NCBI GenBank assembly: GCA_050633525.1
Contig: JBOEGR010000031.1
Span: 1-64,000, forward strand
DNA length: 64,000 bases
DNA from: CANLBN01 sp050633525
GTDB lineage: Bacteria > Pseudomonadota > Gammaproteobacteria > Pseudomonadales > Cellvibrionaceae
Direction: 5' to 3'
Below, one piece after another: positions 9,014 to 17,786 of this stretch. The position numbers and the translations under genes are program-made. How positions within the stretch are numbered: the stretch's first letter is position 1; each line of letters starts with the position of its first letter. The notes beneath the pieces are model-generated. The model was not told the origin of the DNA. It did not search any database and was given only the letters and a program-made list of their open reading frames with translations.

Positions 9014-11776
9014 ATGAAAAGAATGTTAATCAATGCAACACAACCCGAAGAAGTTCGTGTTGCGCTAGTAGATGGCCAATGGTTATATGACCTCGATATT
9101 GAAAACCGCCATCGAGAGCAAAAGAAAGCGAATATCTACAAAGGCAAAATCACTCGAATTGAACCCAGTCTCGAAGCCGCCTTTGTTGAATACGGTGCAG
9201 AAAGGCATGGCTTCTTACCACTGAAAGAAATTGCAAGAGAGTACTTTAGCAAACAGCCCAAAGATGTAGAGGGCCGATTCAAGATTAAAGATGTGGTTAA
9301 AGAAGGGACTGAAGTTATAGTCCAAGTTGATAAAGAGGAGCGTGGCAACAAAGGCGCTGCCCTCACCACTTTTATCAGTCTAGCGGGCCGCTATATGGTA
9401 TTGATGCCAAACAACCCTAGAGGCGGCGGTATTTCTCGTCGCATCGAAGGTGAAGAGCGCAGTCAACTAAGAGAAGCCCTAGCACAAATTGACGTTCCCA
9501 AGGGGACCAGCGTAATTGTAAGAACCGCAGGCATTGGACGCTCAGCAGATGAGCTTCAAGGTGATATGGACTACCTACTAAGAATATGGGAATCCATTCA
9601 AGAAGCCTCGCAAAAATCAAAAGCACCTGAGTTTTTATTTCAAGAAAGCAATGTAATTGTTCGTGCGATAAGAGACTACCTTCGCGTCGACATTGGCGAA
9701 GTGATCGTTGATCACAAAGAAACTTATGACCTAGCCTCCGCATTTGTTCAACAATTTTTGCCTGACTATCACAGCAAAGTAAAATTATACGAAGATAACA
9801 GCACACCTTTGTTTAATCGCTACCAAATCGAAGGGCAAATTGAGACTGCTTATGAGAGAGAGGTAAAACTTCCCTCTGGCGGCTCAATTGTTATCGATGT
9901 AACGGAAGCCTTAATCTCTATCGACATTAACTCTTCACGCGCAACCAAAGGTGGCGACATTGAAGAAACAGCCTTACAAACAAACTTAGAAGCGGCCGAT
10001 GAAATTGCTCGCCAACTGCGCTTACGTGATATGGGCGGACTCGTTGTAATTGACTTCATTGATATGCAACCCGTACGGAATCAACGCGCTGTTGAACAAC
10101 GAATGAATGATGCATTAGAAATGGATAGAGCCCGCGTTCAAGTTGGACGTATCTCTCGTTTTGGCTTACTAGAAATGTCCAGACAACGTCTACGCCCCTC
10201 TTTAGGTGAGACCACGTCGAAAGTGTGTCCACGCTGTAGTGGTCAAGGCACTATCCGCTCAACCAAATCTATTGCACTATCTATTCTAAGATTAGTTGAA
10301 GAAGAAGCTCAAAAAGACCGTAGCGCAGAAATTCGTGCAATAACACCAGTCAAAGTAGCAACTTACTTACTCAACGAAAAACGAAAAACAATCGCCAATA
10401 TAGAAAAATTAAGCAACGCACGCATCCTCATTGTTCCCAATGAAGATATGGTAACCCCTCATTATGAAGTGCAACGCTTGCGTGACGATAATGCCGAAGA
10501 ATTCGAAACAAGCTACAAAATCGTTGAAACCCACGCAGACGATACCAGCTTGCTTGAATCGGCTAAGCCACTAGCGGTTGCCCAACCAGCGGTTCAACAA
10601 ATACAGCCCTTAAAAGCCAATGACAGCCAGCCCGCAAAAACAAAAGTAGCCGAGAAACAAGAACCCGGTTTGTTTTCTAAGTTAATTATTGCAATTAAAG
10701 CGCTGTTTGCACCTGCACCAAAGTCAGAACCTAAACCTAAAAGACGACAGCAACGCGGCAGAAATAATAACCGCAACGAAGGTCGCAATGGTCGCAACAA
10801 TCAAAATAGACGTAACAACCGCAATAATCGTGATGGCGATCGAAACAACTCTTCCGAGCGCAATCAAAATAACCGCAATCGTAACCAAAATAACCAAGAG
10901 CGCAATGACAGTAATCGCCGCGATTCTGGCAAACAGAGACCAGATCGCCAGAATAGACAACGCAATAATCAACAAGATCGTAATCAACAAGAGAAAGCGA
11001 ATGAGAATACCTCTGTTGAGAAAAACGAAAACTCACAATTAAATCAAGACAGCCCTGAAAAACGACCCGCTAATCGTAAACCACGCAACCAACAACGCAG
11101 ACGCGGTAATAGAAAAAACCAAGAAAAGACGGGAAATAACCCTGAGAACAACGTTGACAGCAAGGTTGAAAATAACGTCGATAGCAATGTAGCCGTAGAG
11201 GCAAACAAGCCGTCACAGAAATCGGAACAAGCAAAAGTAACACCGGCTGCTGCAACAAAAGTATCGGTAGATAAAAAGGCTGAGAAAGGCAACGCTAAAG
11301 AAGCTCCAGCCGAAGCAAACGCCAAGCAGAACAAGGTTGCTGCTGAAAACACAGGCAAAGAAACGGAAGCCCCCAAACCTGTAGAAGCCAAACAATCAGA
11401 AAGTGCGGACAAAAACCTTAGCGAGGAACAAAAGCCCGCTACTGAAGAACCCGCAGCCGTAAATCAAACAAGCTCCGTGGAAGAAGCGGTTTCAGCGCCA
11501 AGCGCTCAAGAAACACAAAAAACGGTAGCCTCAGAGAAGCCAGAAGCTAAACCTGTAAAAGTTGATTATTCTAGAGCAAACAATGACCCTAGGCTCAACC
11601 CTAAAGCATTGACAGCGGTCACGGTAGAAACCCAGACACTCAATAACTTTACGGGCTCGCCTCTGGATACAAAGCAGGTTGCATCGATATCTCATGTACC
11701 TAAAGCGCTCTCTAGACCACATAACGACCCTAGAAATAAAACAAATACTCCTGACAAAGAAGAGATTACTGGTTAA
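9014..11776 (+). CDS. rne: Ribonuclease E
   Basis: Endoribonuclease of mRNA decay and rRNA/tRNA processing, and scaffold of the degradosome. The catalytic half is well conserved: S1 domain from about residue 37, the DNase-I-like segment with VIDVTEALISIDIN and VVIDFIDM carrying the metal-binding aspartates, and the zinc-link CPRCSGQG with cysteines 405 and 408 (E. coli 404 and 407). The C-terminal half (about 530-920) is low-complexity. It includes a hydrophobic-basic stretch near 550-575 that could be the membrane anchor, a long Arg/Asn-rich RNA-binding tract (about 575-720), and an Ala/Glu/Lys-rich tract. Two NDPR motifs lie near the end, at residues 857-860 and 904-907. An AGGAC ribosome site lies upstream of the ATG. 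Confidence 0.97.
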   Translation: MKRMLINATQPEEVRVALVDGQWLYDLDIENRHREQKKANIYKGKITRIEPSLEAAFVEYGAERHGFLPLKEIAREYFSKQPKDVEGRFKIKDVVKEGTEVIVQVDKEERGNKGAALTTFISLAGRYMVLMPNNPRGGGISRRIEGEERSQLREALAQIDVPKGTSVIVRTAGIGRSADELQGDMDYLLRIWESIQEASQKSKAPEFLFQESNVIVRAIRDYLRVDIGEVIVDHKETYDLASAFVQQFLPDYHSKVKLYEDNSTPLFNRYQIEGQIETAYEREVKLPSGGSIVIDVTEALISIDINSSRATKGGDIEETALQTNLEAADEIARQLRLRDMGGLVVIDFIDMQPVRNQRAVEQRMNDALEMDRARVQVGRISRFGLLEMSRQRLRPSLGETTSKVCPRCSGQGTIRSTKSIALSILRLVEEEAQKDRSAEIRAITPVKVATYLLNEKRKTIANIEKLSNARILIVPNEDMVTPHYEVQRLRDDNAEEFETSYKIVETHADDTSLLESAKPLAVAQPAVQQIQPLKANDSQPAKTKVAEKQEPGLFSKLIIAIKALFAPAPKSEPKPKRRQQRGRNNNRNEGRNGRNNQNRRNNRNNRDGDRNNSSERNQNNRNRNQNNQERNDSNRRDSGKQRPDRQNRQRNNQQDRNQQEKANENTSVEKNENSQLNQDSPEKRPANRKPRNQQRRRGNRKNQEKTGNNPENNVDSKVENNVDSNVAVEANKPSQKSEQAKVTPAAATKVSVDKKAEKGNAKEAPAEANAKQNKVAAENTGKETEAPKPVEAKQSESADKNLSEEQKPATEEPAAVNQTSSVEEAVSAPSAQETQKTVASEKPEAKPVKVDYSRANNDPRLNPKALTAVTVETQTLNNFTGSPLDTKQVASISHVPKALSRPHNDPRNKTNTPDKEEITG

Positions 11777-11799
11777 GTTTATTTTTTAGGATTTTATAG

Positions 11800-11827
11800 T
11801 TGATACAGAAAAAAACCTCTGTATAAT
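11800..11827 (+). promoter_or_regulatory. Sigma-70 promoter for tRNA-Ser
   Basis: TTGATA at 11800-11805 and a perfect TATAAT at 11822-11827, separated by 16 bases, lie just after the rne stop codon and about 137 bases before the tRNA. A small GC-rich hairpin (TGCGC-GAA-GCGCA) lies in the leader near 11887-11899. The leader is longer than usual for a tRNA, but no other gene follows the promoter. Confidence 0.75.
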
Positions 11828-11964
11828 CTGCACCTCTTTTAGCGAGCACCTAAGCAATACAGGGTAATATAGCGAGCTAAAGGAAGTGCGCGAAGCGCAA
11901 GGGAAGATCGGTACTAAAGCTACAAAATTAAGTATCGAAGATTAATGGACTATACAAGTTGTTA

Positions 11965-12052
11965 GGTGGGGTGGCTGAGTGGTCGAAAGCGGCGGTCTTG
12001 AAAACCGTTGAGTGTAATAGCTCCCAGGGTTCGAATCCCTGCCCCACCGCCA
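11965..12052 (+). tRNA. tRNA-Ser (anticodon TGA)
   Basis: Complete class II tRNA of 88 bases including encoded CCA. The acceptor arm GGTGGGG pairs with CCCCACC, the discriminator is G, and CCA is at 12050-12052. The anticodon stem GCGGT/ACCGT encloses CTTGAAA with anticodon TGA at 11999-12001. A variable arm and the T-arm loop TTCGAAT are present, as expected for serine tRNAs. It has its own promoter and terminator. Confidence 0.97.
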
Positions 12053-12058
12053 TATTTA

Positions 12059-12088
12059 AAAAGCTCACCTCAAGGTGGGCTTTTTTTA
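12059..12088 (+). terminator. Rho-independent terminator of tRNA-Ser
   Basis: Arms AAAAGCTCACCT (12059-12070) and AGGTGGGCTTTT (12073-12084) pair along their length with one G-U pair and are followed by a T tract. It starts six bases after the CCA end. Confidence 0.9.
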
Positions 12089-12242
12089 TACGTGTAAAGA
12101 AGAAAGCTAATAAATACCTCGCTCGACAGAATATTTTGAACGGCGATAGCGCCGCGAAGCAAGTAAATACAGGGCGCATTTGGGGCCCACCCCAAGCTAT
12201 ACAGTAAAACTCTTTTAAAAAGAGCCCACTATAAAAACCAGA

Positions 12243-13979
12243 TTAATTGGCGCACTCATAAATGGTCGCACTAAATTCGATATAAAGTGGTTTGACAGCA
12301 TCAAAATGCTTACTCAATTGACACCGCTCTTTAATCTCTTGATGATAAGATCGTATTGCACTGACCTTAGATTTATATAAGGAATACTCATGATCCGCCA
12401 AAACAAAAACACTAAAGTTTTTTTCTAACCAGTAATCTAAGCGCCACTCTTCTTGCTGAAGAGGCCAAGCATAAGGCTTCATTACACCTTCAAGATCGGT
12501 ATCTTTACTATTTTCTAAGCCATGGAAAGCAACCGGCATATTAAAATAATTGATTGCATTACTCTTATCTAAAAACATCATTTTTTCTTGGGCTCGCTCA
12601 GGCAAAGTAACGGCGTACTTGTCAGCGACACGCTGATGCCTATCGTATTCCGCTTTTTGCATATAAGCGGTTTGTGGTGAACGCAATAGAAAAGAAGATA
12701 ATATTTTAACCTTATTCACATCATAGTGCTGCCTTAAATGCTGCTCAACACTAAGTACTATAGGCTTAGCAAGTGCTTGTTTATCGACAACAACAACCCC
12801 ATAAAGTGAGATTAATAAAAAGAAGCTTGCAATCACTTTTAGACATACAGCTAGAACACCTTTTGAAGCTTCAAACATCATTACCAGAGACAATATTGCT
12901 ATCAGCTGCATGCCCGTCATATAAGGAATCCATAGGCCTGACTGCTGCCTTGCCCCCGAAAGATACATAATAATGAGAGAGCCCACCATCAGAGAAAGCC
13001 AGAAACCAAGAACCAAAAACCTTACCGATAAAGAGTCCGTATTTTTATTCAAGATAAATAACAGTGGTGACACTAAAAAAACACATACCGTTAATGCCCC
13101 AATACCAAAATAAGCATTTGAAGCTATAGCCCACCAAGCCATAACACCACTAACAATATTTTTATCGTCTCTCACCGACATAACAGTTTGTATTTTTTGA
13201 TATTCCAAAAAGTTACTGAAATCAAGAAGGATACCCACATTGAATATACACCAAAAAAATATCGCTGAAAAAACCATAATCGAAAGAGATTTCAGCGCAA
13301 GAGAAAAATTCTTATTTTTTTGATACAAACAAAATAGGAAAATAGAAAAGTAAGGGAAAAGGATAAAAATATAAGACTGCTTAAAGCTAAGCGCCAATGC
13401 AACACCGAGCCCCAAAAACACGTCTAGAGCAAAAGATTTAGGCTGTTTAAGTCTTTTTAAGCTTAGATAAAACACCAGAATCACACAAACAGATAAAGGC
13501 ACATCACTTTTAGATATATGCGATAGTAGTACCATGCCAGGAATCAACACACCCAAACAGCCAACTAAAAAAGCATGCCGACCTTTTAAGCCACACTCCC
13601 GGGCTATAAGGTAAAATAGAGGGGCAACACAAGATGAAATCAAAACAACGACTAAACGAGCAGTAATATAAAAAGCAGTAGGATCAGAAAAGTATTGAGC
13701 ACGAAAGTCAGCCAAATCATACCAAAAAGACAACAAACGACCTACGGCATACAATATGGCAAAAGAAACAGCGGTTATATAATTTAATAGCGGGGGGTAA
13801 AAATGTTGTTCTGGCACCAACTTACCTGATAAAACTTTAGCAGCATCACCAATATTTTCATCACCAAACCAATACCCATAATTTATACCGATCACTCTGA
13901 CCAAAAAGGCCAGTAAAAAAAGAAGGAGGAGCTTATTCCCCTCCTTTAGATTCGTAACAACATTTAAAACACCAAGCAT
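12243..13979 (-). CDS. GT39/PMT-like integral membrane glycosyltransferase
   Basis: A 578-residue protein with roughly ten or more hydrophobic segments and a soluble C-terminal part of about 170 residues. This is the topology of GT-C glycosyltransferases (GT39/ArnT-like) that use polyprenyl-phosphate sugars on the periplasmic side. The first outer loop carries the acidic pair at D40-E41 (in WFGDENIGD) and then HFYPPLLNY, typical of this fold. The acceptor and sugar are unknown. It is 8 bases after the small transporter gene and ends the HAD-UbiA/SMR operon, whose first gene probably makes the lipid-linked sugar. It lies next to tRNA-Ser but no integrase or direct repeat was found. Confidence 0.75.
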   Translation of the reverse strand: MLGVLNVVTNLKEGNKLLLLFLLAFLVRVIGINYGYWFGDENIGDAAKVLSGKLVPEQHFYPPLLNYITAVSFAILYAVGRLLSFWYDLADFRAQYFSDPTAFYITARLVVVLISSCVAPLFYLIARECGLKGRHAFLVGCLGVLIPGMVLLSHISKSDVPLSVCVILVFYLSLKRLKQPKSFALDVFLGLGVALALSFKQSYIFILFPYFSIFLFCLYQKNKNFSLALKSLSIMVFSAIFFWCIFNVGILLDFSNFLEYQKIQTVMSVRDDKNIVSGVMAWWAIASNAYFGIGALTVCVFLVSPLLFILNKNTDSLSVRFLVLGFWLSLMVGSLIIMYLSGARQQSGLWIPYMTGMQLIAILSLVMMFEASKGVLAVCLKVIASFFLLISLYGVVVVDKQALAKPIVLSVEQHLRQHYDVNKVKILSSFLLRSPQTAYMQKAEYDRHQRVADKYAVTLPERAQEKMMFLDKSNAINYFNMPVAFHGLENSKDTDLEGVMKPYAWPLQQEEWRLDYWLEKNFSVFVLADHEYSLYKSKVSAIRSYHQEIKERCQLSKHFDAVKPLYIEFSATIYECAN

Positions 13980-13987
13980 AAATTAAA

Positions 13988-14353
13988 CTACGACCTCGAC
14001 AAAATAAGAATGCCAACAATAATAACAAGGGTGCCTACTAAACGATTGAGGTTAAAAGGCTCCTCCAAAAATATAACACTAAACGCTAGCACCATTATAA
14101 AACTCATCCCTACAAATGGATAAGCCAAGGACAAATCTAACTGCTTTAATGCGAACAGCCATAAAACAGTACCCACACCATAAAGAGCTAAACCTAAGAT
14201 GACAAAAGGCGAAGTGAATAAAAACCATGCTTTGTAAACAATATTAGAATATTGCGCCAAGTCAACATTCGACACCCCGTGCTTGAAACTCACCTGCGCT
14301 ACAGCAGACAAAAACACACTAGAAAAAACGATAATAAAAGCTTGTACGCTCAT
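13988..14353 (-). CDS. Small EamA/SMR-type transporter, ArnE/ArnF-like
   Basis: A 121-residue protein with four predicted membrane segments, matching the small multidrug resistance/EamA half-size family. Motifs: SAVAQVSFKHG at the N-terminus, a central ALYGVGTVLWLFALKQLDLS, and AYPFVGMSFIMV. ArnE/ArnF of this family flip undecaprenyl-phosphate aminoarabinose across the inner membrane. The start overlaps the stop of the UbiA-fusion gene by four bases and the GT39-like gene follows after 8 bases. I infer that it flips the lipid-linked sugar to the periplasm. A drug-efflux role is less likely in this context but not excluded. Confidence 0.8.
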   Translation of the reverse strand: MSVQAFIIVFSSVFLSAVAQVSFKHGVSNVDLAQYSNIVYKAWFLFTSPFVILGLALYGVGTVLWLFALKQLDLSLAYPFVGMSFIMVLAFSVIFLEEPFNLNRLVGTLVIIVGILILSRS

Positions 14354-15807
14354 AGGAAAACCAAATTAAGGTCAATATATTTAGCTGTAAAAAATAACAA
14401 GGTGACCAATAGAACCGTCACCAAACTTACTTTATCGGTAATAGCAAAAACAACGGGATCATCATCAATTTTATCTCGTTTAGCCCACATCCAAGCCCTA
14501 TAAACCCAAAACAAGAGTAGAGGACAAATCAGCCAGAGTACTTGAGGAGATAAATAAGTAGACAGAACATAATCATCATTTAAATACATCGTGAGAGTAA
14601 AAATGGCGATACCACCATTAACAATGCCCATTGTCATAATCACGTTAGTTTCATCGGCATTATAATTCCTACCTGACAACCTACCCTCTTTTGCGTAACG
14701 AGTTATTTCGATATAACGCTTCATATACGCTAAGCTTAAAAAGAAAAACAATGAAAAATTGAATAACCACGGTGACAAAGCAACATCCACCGCAACAGCT
14801 CCCGCTACAATTCTGATGGTATAGAGTGTAGTTAAGGTAATCACATCAATAGTCGAATAATCCTTTAAATAGAATGAATAAACATTCGTGATGATCATAT
14901 ACGCAACTAAAACCACAAATACTTTTATATTGAGAAAGAAAAAACAAATAACTAAAGATGATAGAATTAATAAAAAGCTGGCTATCACACCATTTAATGG
15001 TAATAAGGTAGCCGCTGCAAAAGGCCTCTTACGCTTAGTTGCATGTTTTCTGTCAGATTCAATGTCTAGTAAATCATTGATCAAATAAATGCCAGAGGCA
15101 CACAATGAAAAAACCAGAAAAGTCAATGCAGCCGATGTTAATGCGCTAACTGAAAAATACAAATGTGAAAAAAACAGAGGCAGAAACACCAACAAATTCT
15201 TTGCCCATTGATGTACACGAATGGCTTTTAAAAAAGCAGCTGTACCGCTGTTCTTATCATTGATATTAATAGAATGTTTAGCTACATCTTCTACGATTAT
15301 TTTAGGGTCCTGCGCAGTATTCACGAAACCAGCTTTATCTGCCGCACGCCAAATCGGGTAGTCTGCCTTGGCATCACCAATATATTCAAAACCACGCTCT
15401 CCAGAGTGAAGTTTAATCGCGTCGAGCTTATGCTTGCCTTTGAGGTTGCTACCTGGTTCAGAAGCAATAATCCCATTAAAAAAACCGAGATGCTTAGCAA
15501 CTTTGTCCGCGATTAATTTATCTGATGCGGTGGCTAATATAAGCTCTCGGCCTCGAGATTTTTCCTCTTGAAGGTATTCAATGAGCTTTTGATTGTAGGG
15601 TAAATGCTTGGCTGAAAATTCTGTATTCAAAGCCAAAAAGCGCTTGATATGAGAACGGCCTGAGAAAAGTAACAGTAACAACTGATACAACAAGGCTATT
15701 TTTTTAAAACATTGCAATATTAATTCTTGCGCAATATCCGTTTTAACCAAAGTGCCATCCATATCAACATAAACAGGCATTGGTTTTGTACCATCAAACT
15801 TCTCCAC
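14350..15807 (-). CDS. HAD phosphatase - UbiA prenyltransferase fusion (decaprenyl-phosphate phosphoribosyltransferase-like)
   Basis: Two-domain protein of 485 residues. Residues 1-180 are a HAD hydrolase: motif I VDMDGTL with D15 and D17, ATASD near 92-96, and IGDAKADYP with D145 and D149. Residues 190-485 are a UbiA-superfamily transferase with about eight membrane segments, the first metal-binding motif N244-D245-xx-D248-xxx-D252, the motif KRKRPFAA, and a KDYSTIDV loop. The UbiA part resembles mycobacterial DPPR synthase, which attaches 5-phosphoribose to decaprenyl phosphate, a reaction that needs a later dephosphorylation. The fused HAD domain could do that step (inference). Operon head, followed by a flippase-like and a GT39-like gene. 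Confidence 0.85.
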   Translation of the reverse strand: MEKFDGTKPMPVYVDMDGTLVKTDIAQELILQCFKKIALLYQLLLLLFSGRSHIKRFLALNTEFSAKHLPYNQKLIEYLQEEKSRGRELILATASDKLIADKVAKHLGFFNGIIASEPGSNLKGKHKLDAIKLHSGERGFEYIGDAKADYPIWRAADKAGFVNTAQDPKIIVEDVAKHSININDKNSGTAAFLKAIRVHQWAKNLLVFLPLFFSHLYFSVSALTSAALTFLVFSLCASGIYLINDLLDIESDRKHATKRKRPFAAATLLPLNGVIASFLLILSSLVICFFFLNIKVFVVLVAYMIITNVYSFYLKDYSTIDVITLTTLYTIRIVAGAVAVDVALSPWLFNFSLFFFLSLAYMKRYIEITRYAKEGRLSGRNYNADETNVIMTMGIVNGGIAIFTLTMYLNDDYVLSTYLSPQVLWLICPLLLFWVYRAWMWAKRDKIDDDPVVFAITDKVSLVTVLLVTLLFFTAKYIDLNLVFL

Positions 15808-16007
15808 AAACAGAACTCCTTGGTACTGACAATATAGCGGGAATAGGAAGTGATCCTACCTGTTCATTTTAGCGAAAAATAAGCGTAAATACAGCTAGGA
15901 AGTGTAGTTAATCGACTTAGCTTTATAAAATACTGGTAACATCAGTAACAGCAACGACAATGCTGGCATTGCCACTAACTTTACATTTATCAGCAGACCC
16001 TTCAACT

Positions 16008-16637
16008 ATGATAGAACACTTATATAACGACTTTGAAACGATGCCCGACCGTTACCGGGTCAACTTCATTAACTCATTGTCAGGCTTCAAAAGTGCTAAT
16101 TTGATCGGCACACTATCTAAACAACAGGTAAATAATCTGGCGATAGTCAGCTCCGTTGTACATTTAGGGGCAAACCCACCCCTTATGGCCTACATCAACC
16201 GACCCGCATCCGTTCCCCGCGACACGCTCGATAACATACTCGAGACCGGTGAATTTACGATCAACCATGTCAATAGCGATATTATAGAGCAGTCACATCA
16301 GACATCAGCACGCTATCCAGCAGAAGAATCCGAATTCACAGCAACGGGGCTAACAAGCCACTTCATTGATGGCTTTTCAGCGCCATTTGTTGAGGAAAGC
16401 CGCTGTAAAATTGGTTTATCCTACCTTGAACACCACACTTTATTGAATAATACGGTCATGGTAATAGGCAAAGTGACCCACGTATTGGTATCAGATAATG
16501 CCGTAGGAGAGGATGGGCTGATCGATATAGAGGCATTAGGTACTACAGCTGTGAGTGGATTAGATACTTATCACAGCCCAAATAAGGTAATACGTATGGC
16601 CTATGCTAAGCCCGGCAAAAAGCCAAGCGCCTTATAA
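16008..16637 (+). CDS. Flavin reductase-like FMN-binding protein
   Basis: A 209-residue protein of the flavin reductase-like (flavoredoxin) superfamily. Recognisable are YRVNFINSLSGFKSANLIGT, NLAIVSSVVHLGANPPLMAY and the NILETGEFTINHV segment that line the FMN site in this family. I prefer the ATG at 16008, which gives the family N-terminus; an ATG at 15960 would add 16 residues and neither has a strong ribosome site. Function could be flavin-dependent reduction of a small molecule, but the substrate is not predictable. It stands alone between the divergent UbiA operon and yccA. A GC-containing inverted repeat near 16652-16672 follows it. Confidence 0.8.
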   Translation: MIEHLYNDFETMPDRYRVNFINSLSGFKSANLIGTLSKQQVNNLAIVSSVVHLGANPPLMAYINRPASVPRDTLDNILETGEFTINHVNSDIIEQSHQTSARYPAEESEFTATGLTSHFIDGFSAPFVEESRCKIGLSYLEHHTLLNNTVMVIGKVTHVLVSDNAVGEDGLIDIEALGTTAVSGLDTYHSPNKVIRMAYAKPGKKPSAL

Positions 16638-16740
16638 AATAGATAAAGTTAAGCGGCAAATGCTCATTTGTCGTATAACTGTTTAAGCCTGTGCCACAGT
16701 AGCAGTAACAATAGCCGCATTAACCTCAGTATCTACAGGG

Positions 16741-16768
16741 TTGATTTTATGTGGGGTCTTTGTATCAT
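16741..16768 (+). promoter_or_regulatory. Probable sigma-70 promoter of yccA
   Basis: TTGATT at 16741-16746 and TATCAT at 16763-16768, 16 bases apart, lie about 88 bases before the yccA ATG. Four and five of six consensus bases match. Confidence 0.45.
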
Positions 16769-16855
16769 GGGCTTGAAATCAACGAATTTTACCCAATAAA
16801 TAAGGGTGAAGAACATTAGTTTGATTGCACTTATATAACCGTCTCGGAGGAGTCT

Positions 16856-17542
16856 ATGCAACAAGATATCTACAATCACCAGCAAGGTGCAGGTGCTCAA
16901 CAGTTTGAAACCAGCAAGGTGCTGCGTAATACCTATGCCCTTCTGGCAATGACTCTTATGTTTAGCGCCGTCACGGCAGGTATTTCTATGGCTGTTGGCA
17001 TGCCTCGAGGTGCTGCACTTATCTGTAGCTTAGGTGCTCTAGCATTAATTTGGTTCGTTCTACCTCGTACGGCTAATTCTGCGGCAGGTATCGGAGTTGT
17101 ATTCGCTTTTACTGGCCTGCTGGGTGCTTCTTTAGGCCCCTTGTTAAGCCATTATTTAGCTATGAGCAATGGCGGCATGATAGTAACGCAAGCACTTGGT
17201 GGAACCGCCTTGGTTTTCTTTGCCCTATCCGCTTATGTATTAACGACTCGCAAAGATTTCAGCTTTATGGGTGGTTTTCTATTTGTAGGCTTAATCGTGG
17301 CCATCGTGGCCATGGTCGGAGTGTGGATTGCTGGTTCATTCTTTGGTGTTGATGTATCGATGTTTCACCTAGGCCTTAGCGTCGTTATCGTATTGCTGAT
17401 GTCAGGTTTCATTCTTTACGATACCAGTCGTATAGTGAATGGTGGTGAAACCAACTATTTGATGGCTACAACTTCGCTTTACCTCAACATTTACAACTTA
17501 TTTGTGAGCCTATTACACATTATTGGCGTGATGGACGACTAG
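16856..17542 (+). CDS. yccA: Bax inhibitor-1 family membrane protein YccA
   Basis: A 228-residue protein with seven predicted membrane segments and the BI-1 C-terminal signature (GFILYDTSRI, then SLYLNIYNLFVSLLHIIG). E. coli YccA is a substrate and modulator of the FtsH protease in the inner membrane. The N-terminal 25 residues are soluble and Gln-rich. The ribosome site GGAGGAG lies 5-6 bases before the ATG. A strong terminator follows the stop codon, and the tus genes come next as in Pseudomonas. Confidence 0.93.
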   Translation: MQQDIYNHQQGAGAQQFETSKVLRNTYALLAMTLMFSAVTAGISMAVGMPRGAALICSLGALALIWFVLPRTANSAAGIGVVFAFTGLLGASLGPLLSHYLAMSNGGMIVTQALGGTALVFFALSAYVLTTRKDFSFMGGFLFVGLIVAIVAMVGVWIAGSFFGVDVSMFHLGLSVVIVLLMSGFILYDTSRIVNGGETNYLMATTSLYLNIYNLFVSLLHIIGVMDD

Positions 17543-17563
17543 CCATACCAATCCGTATCATTG

Positions 17564-17590
17564 AAAAGCCTCTCTTTAGAGGCTTTTTTT
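17564..17590 (+). terminator. Rho-independent terminator of yccA
   Basis: Arms AAAAGCCTCT (17564-17573) and AGAGGCTTTT (17578-17587) enclose a four-base loop and run into a T tract. It separates yccA from tusDCBE. Confidence 0.9.
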
Positions 17591-17594
17591 ATGT

Positions 17595-17770
17595 ACAAGA
17601 TGTACGGGCTGGTAAATGCTCCTGCATGACCGGCACTTCCACCATCCGTGGAGGTCGTACCCCGCGGGCACATGGATGCTGGGCAGAAAGTGTTCCAAAC
17701 CATTCTGATATTCAGGCCACCCATGACCTTTGAGAGGGGTCTGATCATCTGTCGCTTTATCGAAGCTAAA
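17595..17770. repeat. GC-rich intergenic block of unknown nature, with inverted repeats
   Basis: Between the yccA terminator and tusD lies a stretch clearly richer in G+C than its surroundings, with no credible gene. It contains a GTAC-AAGAT-GTAC arm pair, a hairpin ACTTCCAC/GTGGAGGT and the palindrome CCCGCGGG. It may be a remnant of a dispersed intergenic repeat, which cannot be proved from one copy. Confidence 0.35.
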
Positions 17771-17786
17771 TCTCTATAATCCGAGC

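Noticed and set aside
10689..11412. Several long open frames on both strands within rne
   Set aside because: They are shadows of the low-complexity Arg/Asn- and Ala/Glu-rich C-terminal half of RNase E, whose repeated codons keep other frames open.
11965..12242. tRNA-Ser as an attachment site for the GT39-UbiA operon
   Set aside because: No integrase and no direct repeat of the tRNA 3' end could be found in the window, so an integration event is not supported.
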